DNA of 64,000 bases from Apricaphanius iberus (lineage: Eukaryota > Chordata > Actinopteri > Cyprinodontiformes > Aphaniidae): the NCBI GenBank assembly GCA_028564705.1, contig JAPXFQ010000082.1:1984001-2048000 (forward strand), given 5' to 3'. Within the stretch, counting starts at the first letter, position 1, and each line of letters starts with the position of its first letter. A model generated the notes under the pieces. The model saw only the letters and a list, made by a program, of their open reading frames with translations. It was not told the origin of the DNA and did no database searches. Below are positions 44,801-64,000 of the stretch, piece after piece. A program made the position numbers and the translations under genes.

Positions 44801-45219
44801 ATAATTTAACAGTTACTTAAAATAATTACATGACATGACATTTTAAAGTAATCTTAGGTTTTCAGGGTTTTTTTTTGAGTGTGGCAGCCCGTTGTGGTCT
44901 TCTTACAGAGCTTACAAACTGCTTTTATTGTGCTGTCCCTTTGTCATCCTTTATTTTCTCTGCAAAAACATCAAATGAATTGGAGCACTTTCCATGGTTC
45001 TTTTTCATAACATTCATTTCGATGTCTCACTACGGGATATGCCCCTCTGCAGATTCCTCAGAAGCCCTTATCTCATTACGTGATCATGACATAAACATAT
45101 GCTTCTATAAGAGGCATGTGTGCCTACGCAGAGCTATTCAATCACCTCTTCTCACTCCAGTGGTAACTTATCACCTGCTAGCTAGCTACCTTAACAGTTC
45201 ACAGACTGGATAAGATATC

Positions 45220-47240
45220 AAGCAAGGATCCACACCAGGTTTGCTCATTTTGCTTCGGGCTGGGAAATGCCCGGTTGGAAATGGATAACTCTGGGTCATG
45301 CAGGCACTGTGTGTCCTTTACAATGAAGAGCTGCTGCTACTTCCAGGCTGAACATCCTGAGGCCCACCATCATGACTTAGAGTGTCAGATCCTGCTATGA
45401 GCGAAAGAAGCAGCCTCAGTGTGCGAGGGCCATTAAGCCGCTCCTTCCATTTTCCCGGAGTTCCATGAGGAAGTGAATACCTTCTGCAGTGACTGCCCCT
45501 TCAGAGGAAAGATCACGATCCAAGGGCCTCGTCGCTGGATTTTGAGGGGATGGAAAAGGCTTCTATGCTCCGGATACCGCCCATGGAGCCGCTAGTGGCA
45601 GCAGACCTGCAGCGACGTCTGTCACCGACATCCGACAAATGTGAGTCTTTCTGGATGGGACAGACTCCTCAATGGTCGTTGTGTAAGAGGTGTGTGGAGC
45701 AGAGAGGTCCGGAGAACACACATCAATTATTTGGAGCACCTCGCAGTCTTTGTCGTCCTGAGGCACTTTCCCCCATTCATCACCGGCCATCATGTTCTGG
45801 TGAGAACAGACAACACCACCACGCTCCCACCAGTTTCACATGTTGGCATGCAGAACGATCCTGTGGTTTAGCAGGCGTTTTCTCTGAATCAGAGTCGCCC
45901 ACTTCCTGGGTGTCATCAATCGCAGAACGGACCTTTTTGTCCAGGGGGATACCCGTGTACGGAGACCTGCATGCAACTATAGTGGAGTAGATCTGGAGGG
46001 TGTTTGAGGCCTGGTGCCAGAATAGAGGTATTCTGTCATTCCAGTGCCCGGTGGATGCCATTTTGTCTTTCTTGCAAGAGTTGCTGGGCAAAAATAAGGC
46101 ATTTTCCACACTTAAGGTATACCCAGCCACCATTTTATGTCTGCCACATTGGCTTTGGGGAAAGGATGGCAAGCCAATACCTCGTAGTTTACAGGTTTAT
46201 GAAGGAAGCATGCAGGCGTCTTACTGTATCTCGACCTTTGGTGCCCTCTTAGGATCTGCCTGTGGTGCTGAAGGGTATTTCAGGGCCTCCATTTGAACCA
46301 GTGAATGACAGTGACCTTAAAACTTTGTAATTTAAGGTGGTGTTGCTCCTGGCTTTGGTGTCAGCCAAACAGGTCAGCGATATGCAGGCGCTCTCTGTGC
46401 ACCCGTCCTGTATGCAGTTTGCACGAGCAGATACGGGGGTATCTCTTAAGCTCAACCCGGCCTTTGTGGCTAAAGTGGTGGGATCTTTTTTTCTTGTTGT
46501 TCTCACAGCTTTCTCACTGCTGGGTTTTTTCTCACCTGATGGGGAGCGGCTCCATAAGATGTGTTCAGTCAGCGCCCTGAGGGCATTTATGGACAGAACG
46601 AGGGGCTTTCACAGGAGTGACTGGCTCTTTGTGTTGTAGTGCGGACCCTGTAAGGGCAAGCCCATCACAACACAGCAGCTTTCCCACTGGATTGTGGAGG
46701 CTATAAAGTTCGCTTAACCCTGCCTGGGCCTGCAGGCACCGGTTAGGCTTATGACCCATTCCATTCGTGGCCTGTCTACACCCTGGTTCCTCTTTAGGGG
46801 GCTATCTAACTAGGAGATTTGTGTTGCGGTGAGCCGGACTTCCCCACTCGCTTTTGCATGATTTTGTAAGTTGGATGTTTTGGATCCTGCAATGACCCAG
46901 ACTAATTTGGGTGTGGCGTCCTCAGCAGGTCAGAACATCTCGTGAGGGTTGGTGGTCATTGGACAACTTTCTGGCAATATAGGAGTCTCGATATCCCATA
47001 GTGAGACATCGACACAAATGTTATGAAAGAGAACTTTAGGTTATTGTCGTAACCCCAGTTCTCTGAGTAATGTGAGTGAGATATTTCACCAGGCAACCCT
47101 TCTCTCTGAGCGAAGCAATTACCAACCAATTAGGATTGGTGTAATAAGTGCTTCCGAGGAATCTGCAGAGGGTTGTATCCCATAGGGAGACATCTCTCAT
47201 GTCTACTCAGAGAACCGGGGTTAAAACAGTAACCTAACGT
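45220..47240 (+). mobile_element. DIRS-type retrotransposon remnant (RNase H and tyrosine recombinase)
   Basis: On the + strand a Cys-rich gag-like piece (about 45240-45360) is followed by an RNase H piece (45641-45871, THINYLEHLAVFVVLRHFPP and HHVLVRTDNTTT). A tyrosine-recombinase N-terminal region comes next (46000-46190, VDAILSFLQELL), then a core piece (46337-46480, VVLLLALVSAKQVSDMQALS). The end (46970-47240) has repeats of 'atatcccatagtgagacatc' and 'ctctgagtaa'-type motifs like DIRS termini. RT is largely missing and frames are broken. Confidence 0.75.
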
Positions 47241-47399
47241 TTTTAGTGCTGTCAGAGAACCAACTCTGTCAATACAAGAACTACTTACTTCCTTATTTTA
47301 AAATAATAGTCTCAAACCTAGATGCAGGCCAGTTTCAAGTTTACAGCACTCCCCTTCCAGGACTTAATAGCTTACACTTACTTCACTAGATCTAAATGT

Positions 47400-48150
47400 A
47401 GATCCAGAATACTGCTGCTCGTGTACTCACTAGAACCAGAAAAGTAGAACACATCACCCCAGTTCTAAAGTCCTACAGTACACTGGCTCCCTGTAGCTCA
47501 GAGAATAGACTTCAAAGTACTTGTATTATTCTATAAATCATTGAATGGGTTAGCACCAGAATACATTAGAGATCTGCTATCATGGTACAAACCATCCAGA
47601 TCACTCAGTTCCTCCAGTTCTAGTTTACTGATCATCCCCAGAACCAGAACCAAACATGGGGAAGCAGCTTTTAGTTTCTATGCTCCTCATATCTGTAACA
47701 AACTATTTGGAGAATGCGAAGCTGCAGAGACACTGAACTCTTTTAAGTCTAAAATTAAAACTTACCTATTTACACTCCCCTATGAGTAAGTGTTTGTACT
47801 TGCTTGTTTTTAATTAACAAATTATAGTGTTGATTACTGTAAATGCTTTCTTGTTTTGTTTTTTTGTTGTTGTTTTTTAAGGACTGTGAGCTTTTTCAGC
47901 AAGATTACTTAATGGAAGGAAGAACTGTGAGATTTTCAGCGAGATCAGTTAGTGAATACAAACTGTGTTTTTACCTGCTTGTCCTTACATTGTTGAATTG
48001 TCTTGACTATTGTCTTCTTGTAATTGATATCTTATATTTTGATCATCAAATTGATTTATCCTGTGTTCCAATTTTTAATCACGTAAAGCACCTGGAATTG
48101 CCTTGTGTTGAAAGTGTACTGTACAAATAAATTTGCCCTGCCTTGCCTAA
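47400..48150 (+). mobile_element. Non-LTR LINE 3' end (Rex/L2 type)
   Basis: The + strand encodes the C-terminal LINE segment with NGLAPEYIRDLLSWYKPSRS, IIPRTRTKHGEAAFSFYAPH and LNSFKSKIKTYLF (47541-47789). A 3' UTR follows, ending near 'gtactgtacaaataaatttg' (48116-48135). It is 5'-truncated. Confidence 0.8.
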
Positions 48151-48360
48151 ATAAAATAGATCTACATTTTGGAGCTAAAGGGGAGTGGTTCAGCAAAAGC
48201 CAAGGGCTCTATTGCTGCAAGAAGCCACCACTGGATATTGTAGGCCATGATGGCGATCTGTTAGATGTCATGACCCAGAGTTATTATATGGAACTTTTAT
48301 AGAGGTATGGATATGAAGATGTAAAATAAACAAACAACTCATATTCCAATTATTAACAAG

Positions 48361-48366
48361 TTTATT
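48361..48366 (-). terminator. ttc9: Candidate TTC9 polyadenylation signal
   Basis: AATAAA on the minus strand, about 745 nt past the TTC9 stop codon, at the end of a stretch without other recognised repeats. It is a plausible 3' UTR end, but other signals cannot be excluded. Confidence 0.35.
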
Positions 48367-49109
48367 TCACATATATTATTACCAGACATATAAGTAATTT
48401 TTAAGATGCAGTAATTGCTGTGAGTGAAGTGCTTTGTTTTGGCATGAATAAAGACATACAGTCACTGGTTTCATTAGACTTCCATTGGATTTTACATAGT
48501 AGCCTATTTACATCTTGTGATATGTATTTGGTGTCACACTACAACCATGCGCTCTTGATGCTTTTGTGTTCTGACAGAACCTTATGAATTCAGATATAAA
48601 ATCAAGATGACAAAAATCATTGAATTCCTTCTTAAATCATCAAGTGATAAAAAGGGGAGAGACGTAAAGGTGGTTGTTGCTCACTTTATAGAAAGGCATT
48701 TAAAACACGTCTTGTGCGAGTGCATGTGCTGACTTACAGTGATTCTCGCCTGCAGCCATACAGCACAGTGGAAATTGTTGCTCCAGTCTGCGTCACAGGT
48801 GTTTCGGCCTGCATGTGCAACGTTTGGCCTGGCAGTGCATCAGTTTATAAGACTTAAAGCATTGTTACTAGAAATCGTTGTCATATGCATTTGGTGCAAT
48901 ATATTTTTTTTCTGAAGGAAAAAAAAAAAACACCTCAACAACAGTCCACACGACAACGTTCAATAACTGGCAACCATATACAGTGCAAAGCAAAAGCTAA
49001 ACGAATATGAATTCACACTAAGATCTCTGACAGGTGCTGTTTAAGGTCCGAGTGGCACACAGTGGGGCAGCAACTCATGACAGGTGAGGCATCATCTGCC
49101 GGTGAACGC

Positions 49110-57117
<8,008 letters not shown>

Positions 57118-57340
57118 CTTGGACCCTCTTCCTTTTTAAATACCCTGGCACTACGTGATCAAAACATAACAAAAAAATAATGATGAAAATAAAAAATAAC
57201 AAAGCCGGGGAAGTGGGGCTTTTCACCGCATCTTATCGGCTGTAGTCGCGCCTCCGCCTCGCCTGTGTCGCAGCTACGTCCTCTCTGTGCGCAAGCCTGC
57301 GCTGTGCGATGCGCGCTCCTCTGTTGTAATCAGCTCCCGT
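57118..57340 (-). promoter_or_regulatory. ttc9: Likely ttc9 promoter and 5' UTR
   Basis: CpG-rich stretch (57205-57320) directly upstream of the ATG on the minus strand, with GC-box-like 'ggcgaggcggaggcgcg'. No TATA box is obvious. Confidence 0.45.
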
Positions 57341-57430
57341 GTTTTCCATTCAAACTGTCGAAAAAGGCAGAGGTAGTGCATCCGTTAAAATTCACCGACT
57401 GAATATTTTAATTTCTCCTTGGGGTTTAGC

Positions 57431-57776
57431 TTCATCCATTTTCTGAACCGCTTAGTCCTCCAGTGGAGGTTGCCTATCTCCAGCTGTCAACGGGGTACAC
57501 CCTGGACAGGTCACCAGTCCATCACAGGGCCACATAGAGACAGACAGGACAAACAAACATGCATGCACACACCCACCCACACCTAAGGACATTTTAGAGT
57601 GACCAATTAACCTAACAGTCATGTTTTTGGACTGTGGGAGGAAGCCGGAGTACCTGGAGGGAAGCCACGCATGCATGGGGAGAACATGCAAAGTCCACGC
57701 AGAAAGGCACTGGGCTGGGATACGAACCCACAACCTTCTTGCTGCAAGGCAACAGTGCTAACCACTGCACAGCCCT
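57431..57776 (-). mobile_element. Near full-length tRNA-derived SINE, minus strand
   Basis: Reverse complement of the 53694-54030 SINE. The tail 'ttcatccattttctgaaccg' is at the left and the tRNA-like head (ttgctgcaaggcaacagtgc) at the right. The (ATGG)n tail is nearly lost. Confidence 0.82.
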
Positions 57777-57976
57777 GTTTAGCTTCATTGTGAGCAAAAA
57801 AGAAAGTCCTCACAGAAGGAACTTGCTCTTTTGGTCTCATTCCAAGCTTCTTGTTGGTTGGACAGACACTCTTTTTCTTGTTGAAAACCTATTTATGGGC
57901 CATACCTGAGTAATATCACTTGGACTCGATTCAAACTCGTACCATTAAATCTGTCACTTTATTCTGGATCTTTTGA

Positions 57977-59110
57977 AGTTCAATTCAATTCAGTTTATGT
58001 ATATAGGCCTAGCGCCAATTCACAACAGATGTCATCTCAGGGAACTTTACAAGAAAAGTCGTTTCAATGCAATTTTACAAACATTCCAATTAGTTAAAAG
58101 CTTTTCTGAGTAAGGAATCCCAGCAGATTGTGTTGAATTGTTTATGTGAGGTTGTGCCACCAACCACAGCAATCACTCAGCAATCCCTCATACTGAGCAA
58201 GCACGTAGCGACAGTGGAGAGGAAAAACTCCCCTTTAACAGGAAGAAATCTCCATCAGACCCTGGCTCTGTACTAGCGGTCATCTGCCACGACCGTCTGG
58301 GAGTTTGAGAAGACAGAGCAGAAACACCGAAAGAACAAAACGAACTGATGTGAGAGTACTTTATATATTAAAGAAAGTAAAAAGTCAACAACGGGACATG
58401 GAAAGAGTATCATCCAAATCGATGCTCCCCATCCAGCACAGCGCTGCAACCGAGCAGGATGCCCGAACAGGTGGAGTTTCTATGGAGAGAAAAACACTGA
58501 GAGAAAACAAGTTTAACCATCGGAATAACAGCAGAAAATACATCTGAGAAGTAGTAGGAGAGAAAAGTAGCAGAGTGAAGAAAATTGGTCAGTCTGTCCT
58601 CCAACAGCCTACGTCTATAGCAGCATAACTACAGAGATAGCTCAGCATAACCTAAGCCATTCTAACTATACATTTTATTTAAAAGGAACATTCTAAGTCT
58701 GATATTAAAAGGAGACTTGCCTCGCAGACTTAAACTGGTTCCACAGGAGAGGAGCCTGATAATTAAAAGATCTGCCTCCCATTCTACTTTTAGAAATCCC
58801 AGGAACTACCAGTAAAACTGCTGTCTGAGAGTCAGAGAGTGTACTGTTTCTATCTGTGTATGACATATTAATCGTAGAGACAAAGTTATGTCCAAATCCA
58901 TTTTTTTTTGTGCACCAATAATACATTTGTGTGCAATTAGGTCGAAAGCTTTACGGAAATCTAAAAACATCCGAAAGCTATTGTCACAAATGAGGCGTCT
59001 ATAGTCAATGAGGTCGAAGGTCAGTCAAACATTATTATGAATAGATTGGTTTAAAAAAAATACTGACTGATGATGTCCATCAAACCAGATTTCAGTCTAG
59101 ATGCTAGACT
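57977..59110 (-). mobile_element. LINE-tail-like repeat, minus strand, copy B and flanking
   Basis: Begins ttcaattcaattcagtttat and continues with the segment homologous, in reverse, to 51775-51985. The rest (58260-59110), with cctgataattaaaagatctg and 'gcaattaggtcgaaagcttt', looks like decayed antisense repeat sequence without readable domains. The right boundary is approximate. Confidence 0.55.
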
Positions 59111-60239
59111 TTAGTGAAAATCTTATTATCAGTGTTTAATAAAGATATAGGTCTTAGATTTTCTAAAAAATTTTTTACTTTTCCCAGGTTTTGGTATGAT
59201 GCCTTGTTTCATTGATTTCATCATACGGTTTTGTTTTATACAAGCTAGCAATGCATTACAGAAATATGTTCTTTAATTCTAGCCCAAAATGTTTATAAGA
59301 GGGTTTTTTTCAGTTTGCAGAAATATTCTGGGGGTTTTTCTCCTTCTTCCAATCATTTTGCTCTGGATCTTATTTAGGCACCTTTTGCTCTCGTTATATA
59401 AATGAAGTCTAAATTATCTTGTAACTTCGTTTTTCAATTCTCATTTGTCCAGTTTAAATTATCATAAAGGTTTGCCAATTCTTTACTCAAATTAAATTCT
59501 TCCAATGTTCTATGTTTTTTTTAAAATATCTTTTCCATATTTTATTTCATTTTAAATTTCAAATGTTCCCACTTAGATGTTGGAGAATCAATAGAAGCGT
59601 CATTTTCAATGTCCGAGATAAGATCTTTGATCAGGTTACAGAAGTGTTCATGTTTTAATAGATACAAGTTAAAAATCCAATAACCTTTCACAAATTTTAT
59701 ATAATTTTTTTTTTTTAAGTTTCAAGTAAATTGTGCAATGATCACTAAGTAGACTGTTAGAGATGGAGGATACGATGTTACACTGAGTTAATTCATCCGA
59801 TATTAGCCGATAATCACTTTGGGGTCTTTGTTGGCCATTAGGTTTTTGCCATGTAAACTGTCTCTTGTTTACATTTAGTTGTCTACATATGTCTGTTAAT
59901 CGTTTTTCCATAATAAAATCTTCCATAAGTGCAATATGTGTTGACACAAATTTTAAGGGCCATATATCACAGCATTCATCAGGAACCATATTAAAGTCCC
60001 CCACAACCAATACATTATTCTTAAAAAAATTGGGATTTGAATTCACTCATCACAATCGTTAAGAAATAAAATAAATTTTTTAATGATCATCATTGTATCC
60101 ATATATATATATATATATATATTAACAAGAATCAAATTACGTCCCTCAATAGACAGTACAGAGTTACTGTATACTCTTTCTAATTTCCTGAATCTTACTC
60201 AGGCATTTGTGGAAAGGTATTGTGATTCCTGCTGAGCGA

Positions 60240-60405
60240 TTTAAGCCGTGTGTGGCAAAGCGAACAACGAGGGCCCGGGCAGGAATTGATCCCACGACTC
60301 CCAGGTGAGAGTCATAACCAGTCAGTCAAAGGAATATTTCTGTAGCCAAGCAGCCAGGGCACATGAGCCATAGGGACAGGACCTACACAGGGTCACACGT
60401 GGCTA
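60240..60405 (-). repeat. tRNA-like SINE-type repeat, copy 2
   Basis: Reverse orientation of the 8083-8232 repeat: B-box region read as cacgactcccaggtgagagt and A-box region as aaccagtcagtcaaagg. Ends resemble each other in inverted form (cgtgtgtggcaaagcg / gggtcacacg). It splits the LINE endonuclease sequence. Confidence 0.72.
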
Positions 60406-61274
60406 AATAATATTTTTTCAACCCACTGTTGCTTTCGAAAGTTGCAGTCCGGTTCTTCTGAATGGGTTTCTTGAAGTAAAAAACTGCTCGCTTTTTGACT
60501 TTTGCAGAAAAGAAAAACAGCTTTGCGTTTCAAAAAGTCTTGTAGTCTCCTTGTATTTAATGAAAAAAGAAAGAAAAGTAATTTTTCAACTGAAAAATGC
60601 AACACTTGAATGAAACAGTATTTACTAAAAGGCTATGGAGAGTTAGAAACCTTGAGAAATGAGACCATTAACTGTAATCTACCACATTTCTGTCAGCATA
60701 GATCTTCTTTTATTCCATTTTAGAAGTGATCGTCTTAAAAGGTCTTCCCTCAATGTAACAAAAATGTAACCCCTGAAGCCCGCAGCTTTGCCTTCCTTCC
60801 TTTCTTTCTCAATCAGTGGCCTGCGTTGCTGTCCAGTCCTCTAATGATAGGTCCTCTGCAAATCGAATTCCTCCATCTCAGACAGCCAAGTTCTTGGTTC
60901 TTCTCCAAATTTCATCTCTCATGTTGTCTTTGATAAAGGATCATTACTTGTTGGTTTTGATCTTTCACCAATCAACCCACTCTGTGAATGACATCCAACT
61001 CCTCCTCAATCTTTGGCTTCATTTCAGGAGCAATTCTGAAAAAGTTTAATAGTCTCTTCTCTGACATTCTCATCATTTCTATCTTTTTTCCATATAATCC
61101 ATAGGCACCACCGTCTTTTATATCTTTCTTGGGTAGACAGTCTGTCTAACAGGGCTTCCTTTTCTTTTGTCATTCTTCCCACCTGGTTCTCCAGATGTTT
61201 GCTTTACATTCTTTGAGGTCCTTGGCATTCAGCTGAGCTGATTTGGCAGTAGAGGCTAGCATAGGACTGTGTTG

Positions 61275-61442
61275 TTGCATCTGCAAGACGCACAACGAGG
61301 GCCCAGGTGGGATTCAACCCCACGACTCCCGGGTGAGAGTCACGCACGCTAACCGGTCAGCCAAAGGGATATTCCTGTGGCCAAGCAGCAAGGGTGCATG
61401 CTAAATCAGAGCCATAATGACAGGAACCTCACATTGTCACAC
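61275..61442 (-). repeat. tRNA-like SINE-type repeat, copy 3
   Basis: Reverse orientation. Contains cacgactcccgggtgagagt, aaccggtcagccaaaggga and tattcctgtggccaagcagc. It lies within the LINE ORF1-like region. Confidence 0.72.
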
Positions 61443-61700
61443 TGAGTAACTTCCTCCATGCTGTCATCAACTTTAATGCCCAGGACTTCGGTAGCTGTGA
61501 GAATAGTGTCAAAGTAGGAGTTGGGTTCAGGGTGAGATTTTTCAGGTTGCAGTATTAATAGCCGTATCTATCAGTGTGGTGTAATCTGTTCCAAATGTGG
61601 CTGATTTACTTGCTCGAGTTTCAATTCCAGGGATCCTTTAGGGCCAGCAGCTTTCTTCATTTTCTGACGAGATTTCTTTTAAATAACACAAGCGGTATGT

Positions 61701-62221
61701 AGTGTATTAAGCTTCAGAACTCTGGACTCGCAAGAGCTCCTTTAGAAGCGATCCTCCAGTTGGCCATCTTACTGAAGTCCCTCAGTGTTGTTTCTGGATA
61801 ACTAGAGTTTATTTTCTACAACTTTATTCATCCGTAAGAAGCAATGGGCAACAGAAAGTACGTTTTGATTTTGCTAGAAAGCTTTTTACTAGAAGGGCAT
61901 AGAATACTCTAAAAAATGCATGTTAACAAACACTGTTCTGTTTTGTTGTTTTTCTACACCTAATTATTTTTCAAAATTGCCAAAAGACCATATCAGATAA
62001 ACTTTCCTTTCCATATAAAGCATGTAGTCCCCAAACGCTGCACTGACCAGCTTCTTTACAGACTTTTAAGTTCCAGTATTCAGATCCCCAATTCGCCAGA
62101 TGATGGCAGTGTTGTTCCGACGGGCAGTCGGTGTGAAAGCAGCGAAGGATGTGACGTTGACTCACGTCCTCTTTGGTTCAAACATCGCAGCGCGGATGAA
62201 TGTTTTATAAAGCCAGATAAA
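61701..62221 (+). promoter_or_regulatory. oip5: Upstream region of oip5
   Basis: No repeat recognised. A TATA-like tttataaagcc lies only about 15 bp before the ATG (62205-62215), too close for a normal TATA box. The 62090-62200 stretch is the more CpG-bearing part and may hold the start site. Confidence 0.3.
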
Positions 62222-62393
62222 ATGGAGTTTGACGAAAGTCTCATAGTGGAACGGACCGATGACTTAGGTGTGGTTACAGGAGCAGAACCGGATCATTTGA
62301 TGACTCTTCATTGTCTGAAATGTAACACGGTTCTGGCGGACTCTTTAGGCGTGTGTGGAGAACTGAAATGTATCGACTCCATCATGTGCAAAC
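62222..62393 (+). CDS. oip5: oip5 exon 1: start and first zinc CxxC
   Basis: Encodes MEFDESLIVERTDDLG through MTLHCLKCNTVLADSLGVCG. Donor c|gtaggt. ATG context is aaaATGG, with A at -3 and G at +4. Confidence 0.85.
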
Positions 62394-63820
62394 GTAGGTT
62401 TTTGCTTCTTTACATTTACTTTAGAGATTGATATATTTTATATATTACAGTTTTCTACGTTATTGTTGGTAAATATGCGTGTGGCGAATCTGGATTTTTC
62501 TCCTCCAGGGTTGTTAGGTACGGTCAGAGCCTATTACGGTAACCTGTAAACAGTAGTTTTGTCTCTCGCTCATTTTAAACAACAGAAAAGGTTTAAATTA
62601 TTTTTATTTATTATCCTTTTTTAACGTTTTTTTTACATATCATAATTGTATGTTTTTTCTCCCCTCAGGAGTAACCAGTGATGTGCTTGTCAGAGACCCT
62701 CTAGAGTCCACACACACAGGGGAAATGGCTAACTGGTGGGTATAAAGTGCCTTGCAAAAGTATTCAGGAAAAAAAACAATAGATTGCTGCAATTGTTTGC
62801 AAGTATAAAATAATGATAATAATCTGAACTGTATTTATCCACCCTGGGTGTATGCCGCTAACATCTCTACCTCATTATGGAGCATCTGGATCAGGTTTCA
62901 AATCTCACCACAGATTCTCTGTTGGTCTGGAAAATTCACAGAATATTCTTGGTCTAAACCAGCAGTGTCCAATGCCTCAAGCACCGGTGACCTGCATGTT
63001 TGAGTTGTGTCATTACTCCCAACAGTACTCCAACAGAGTTGGGGTGTTTTTTTTTTTGTCATCAGAGTTTTCTGTTAATCTGATTCAGGTGAAGCAAACC
63101 AGAATAAAGCATGCAGCGCGCTTGGCGTCGAGGACTAATTTCCCTACATTAACTTTAAACAGGACCTCTTAGAGCTCTCTTCCAACAGTTGCAACTCTCC
63201 CATGAAGGCCAGATTTGTGGAATGCAAGTCTAAGCCTCGTCTACAGCTGCTTCATCAGGTATTTCTGTAAGATGCTCAGCACTTGGAATACCATCTTACA
63301 GCTTAATGCTGCTTTTTCCCACAACTTTAAACCTAACCGGTGTGCTGTTTGTTCTATAAGCTTCTCTTGCAAACATCTGAGGCCTTCACAGAAAAGTTGG
63401 ACTTATACTGAGAAGGATTTACACCCAGGTGGAGCCATTTTAACCATTTATTTGACTCCTGAAGGTCCTTGGTGGTTTTGTGTTGGAGGAAAAGGTGTTG
63501 AATACAGGTGCATGCAAGATATTTCCTGAAAACAATGCACCATTTTTTTTAAATGCAATCTACAATCAAAGGTTTGTCTGTGTCTTTCCAAACACAGACA
63601 GGGTCCCTGGAGCGTCCCATCCTGGAACACCTGTAGGGGTATGTTTAATAATTCAGTTCACTTTTTTTTTTTGTCATTTTTTTCTGTTACCTTTTAGCAT
63701 TTGCTCCCATCTAAAATGCCGATCATGCAACTGTGTCGTGGGGAAGGTTATTCACGCCGCTCCTTCACACCTGGCTGCCGTTCGCTCCCTCTTTCTCTTG
63801 GACAAGACAAAAATGAGCTG
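62222..63820 (+). CDS. oip5: OIP5 / Mis18-beta, 5' part (three exons), truncated by window
   Basis: Mis18-beta is part of the Mis18 complex, which in vertebrates licenses centromeres for CENP-A loading after mitosis. Exons 62222-62393, 62669-62735 and 63698-63820 join in phase for 120 residues plus two bases, and the gene continues past 64000. The Mis18/Yippee zinc pairs are visible as C31-x2-C34 (HCLKCNTVLADSL) and C87-x2-C90 (LKCRSCNCVVG). The link RVTSDVLVRDPLE and HAAPSHLAAVRSLF follow the OIP5 pattern better than MIS18A. The N-terminal leader is short. The coiled-coil C-terminus is beyond the edge. Confidence 0.85.
62669..62735 (+). CDS. oip5: oip5 exon 2
   Basis: Acceptor cccctcag|ga, split codon C+GA (Arg). 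Encodes VTSDVLVRDPLESTHTGEMAN and ends in TG|gtgggt, which with the next exon gives Cys80. Confidence 0.82.
63698..63820 (+). CDS. oip5: oip5 exon 3: second zinc CxxC
   Basis: Acceptor ccttttag|c. Encodes ICSHLKCRSCNCVVGKVIHA and PSHLAAVRSLFLLDKTKMS. Donor tg|gtgagc. Only intron sequence follows to the window end. Confidence 0.85.
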
Positions 63821-64000
63821 GTGAGCAGAAGTTTGTTTGCCAAACACACAACTTTTAATTGTGGTCCCAGACTGTAATTTTCTCATTGCACAATTTTTAA
63901 CGTTCAGTGCTTTGAAAATGTCAAGCCCAAAACTCGATGTGGGCCTGTTTGATCTATCCCAGAACTGGTTTGGTTCATTGTATCCAAGTTTCAAACATCT

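Larger units (their letters stand above)
59150..61700 (-). mobile_element. L1-type LINE, minus strand, ORF1 and endonuclease remnants
   Basis: Read on the minus strand: an ORF1-like part (about 61080-60800) with IAPEMKPKIEEELDVIHRVG, and further ORF1-like sequence up to about 61650. The ORF2 endonuclease start follows (60605-60393, FLLQETHSEEPD with the catalytic Glu of LQETH), then the later endonuclease (60046-59669, VLVVGDFNMVPDE, FTWQKPNGQQRPQSDYRLIS, and SDH near the end). Two tRNA-like repeats interrupt it at 60240-60405 and 61275-61442. Order and orientation agree with a single decayed element. RT is lost. Confidence 0.75.

Noticed and set aside
62960..63180. Another hAT MITE in oip5 intron 2 ('cagtgtccaatgcctcaagc')
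   Set aside because: The left side resembles the 24772-25008 family, but no convincing right end or 8-bp duplication was found.

Overview
This window is nuclear DNA from a vertebrate, almost certainly a percomorph-type teleost fish. It has large AT-rich introns with GT/AG boundaries, vertebrate-type multi-exon genes, and the mixture of repeats usual in fish: hAT elements, Tc1, DIRS, Ty3/gypsy, L1- and L2-type LINEs, and tRNA-derived SINEs ending in (ATGG)n. The species cannot be named from the sequence alone.

Three host genes can be assembled by hand from splice sites and reading phase. (1) A complete MAP3K9 (mixed-lineage kinase 1) orthologue runs on the + strand from 6280 to 38668. Its 11 coding exons join in phase to 1036 residues: SH3, MLK kinase, leucine-zipper segment, CRIB, and a long Ser/Pro-rich tail ending in FWS. 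(2) A complete TTC9 orthologue lies on the - strand from 57117 down to 49110. It has 3 exons, 246 residues, TPR repeats and a short poly-Q. (3) The first three exons of OIP5 (Mis18-beta, centromere licensing) lie on the + strand from 62222, and the gene runs off the right edge.

MAP3K9 and TTC9 face each other tail to tail, as I recall them doing in mammals (human 14q24). TTC9 and OIP5 are head to head about 5 kb apart. MAP3K9 is a cytosolic JNK-pathway kinase, TTC9 a small TPR protein and OIP5 a centromere factor, so nothing points to a shared pathway; the linkage is syntenic.

Everything else is transposon-derived or featureless. 1-5.3 kb: a broken gypsy copy, then a large TIR element with a hAT nested inside. 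Introns of MAP3K9 (6.7-38 kb): hAT-type MITEs with exact 8-bp target-site duplications, a second broken gypsy, two L2-type LINE fragments (one flanked by a 194-bp direct duplication of target DNA), a poly-C tract just before exon 3, and a Tc1 relic ending 34 bp before exon 10. 41-48 kb: hAT transposase fragment, DIRS element with RNase H and tyrosine-recombinase remnants, LINE tail. Within and beside TTC9 (50-56 kb): a TIR element holding a roughly 30-bp minisatellite, then two more MITEs. 57-62 kb: SINE, LINE-tail-like repeat, and an L1-type LINE interrupted by two copies of a tRNA-like repeat.

I saw no unknown multi-gene system. The most unusual items are the 194-bp duplicated flanks around a LINE, the Tc1 relic that may form part of a splice acceptor region, and the tRNA-like repeat with short inverted ends present in three copies.
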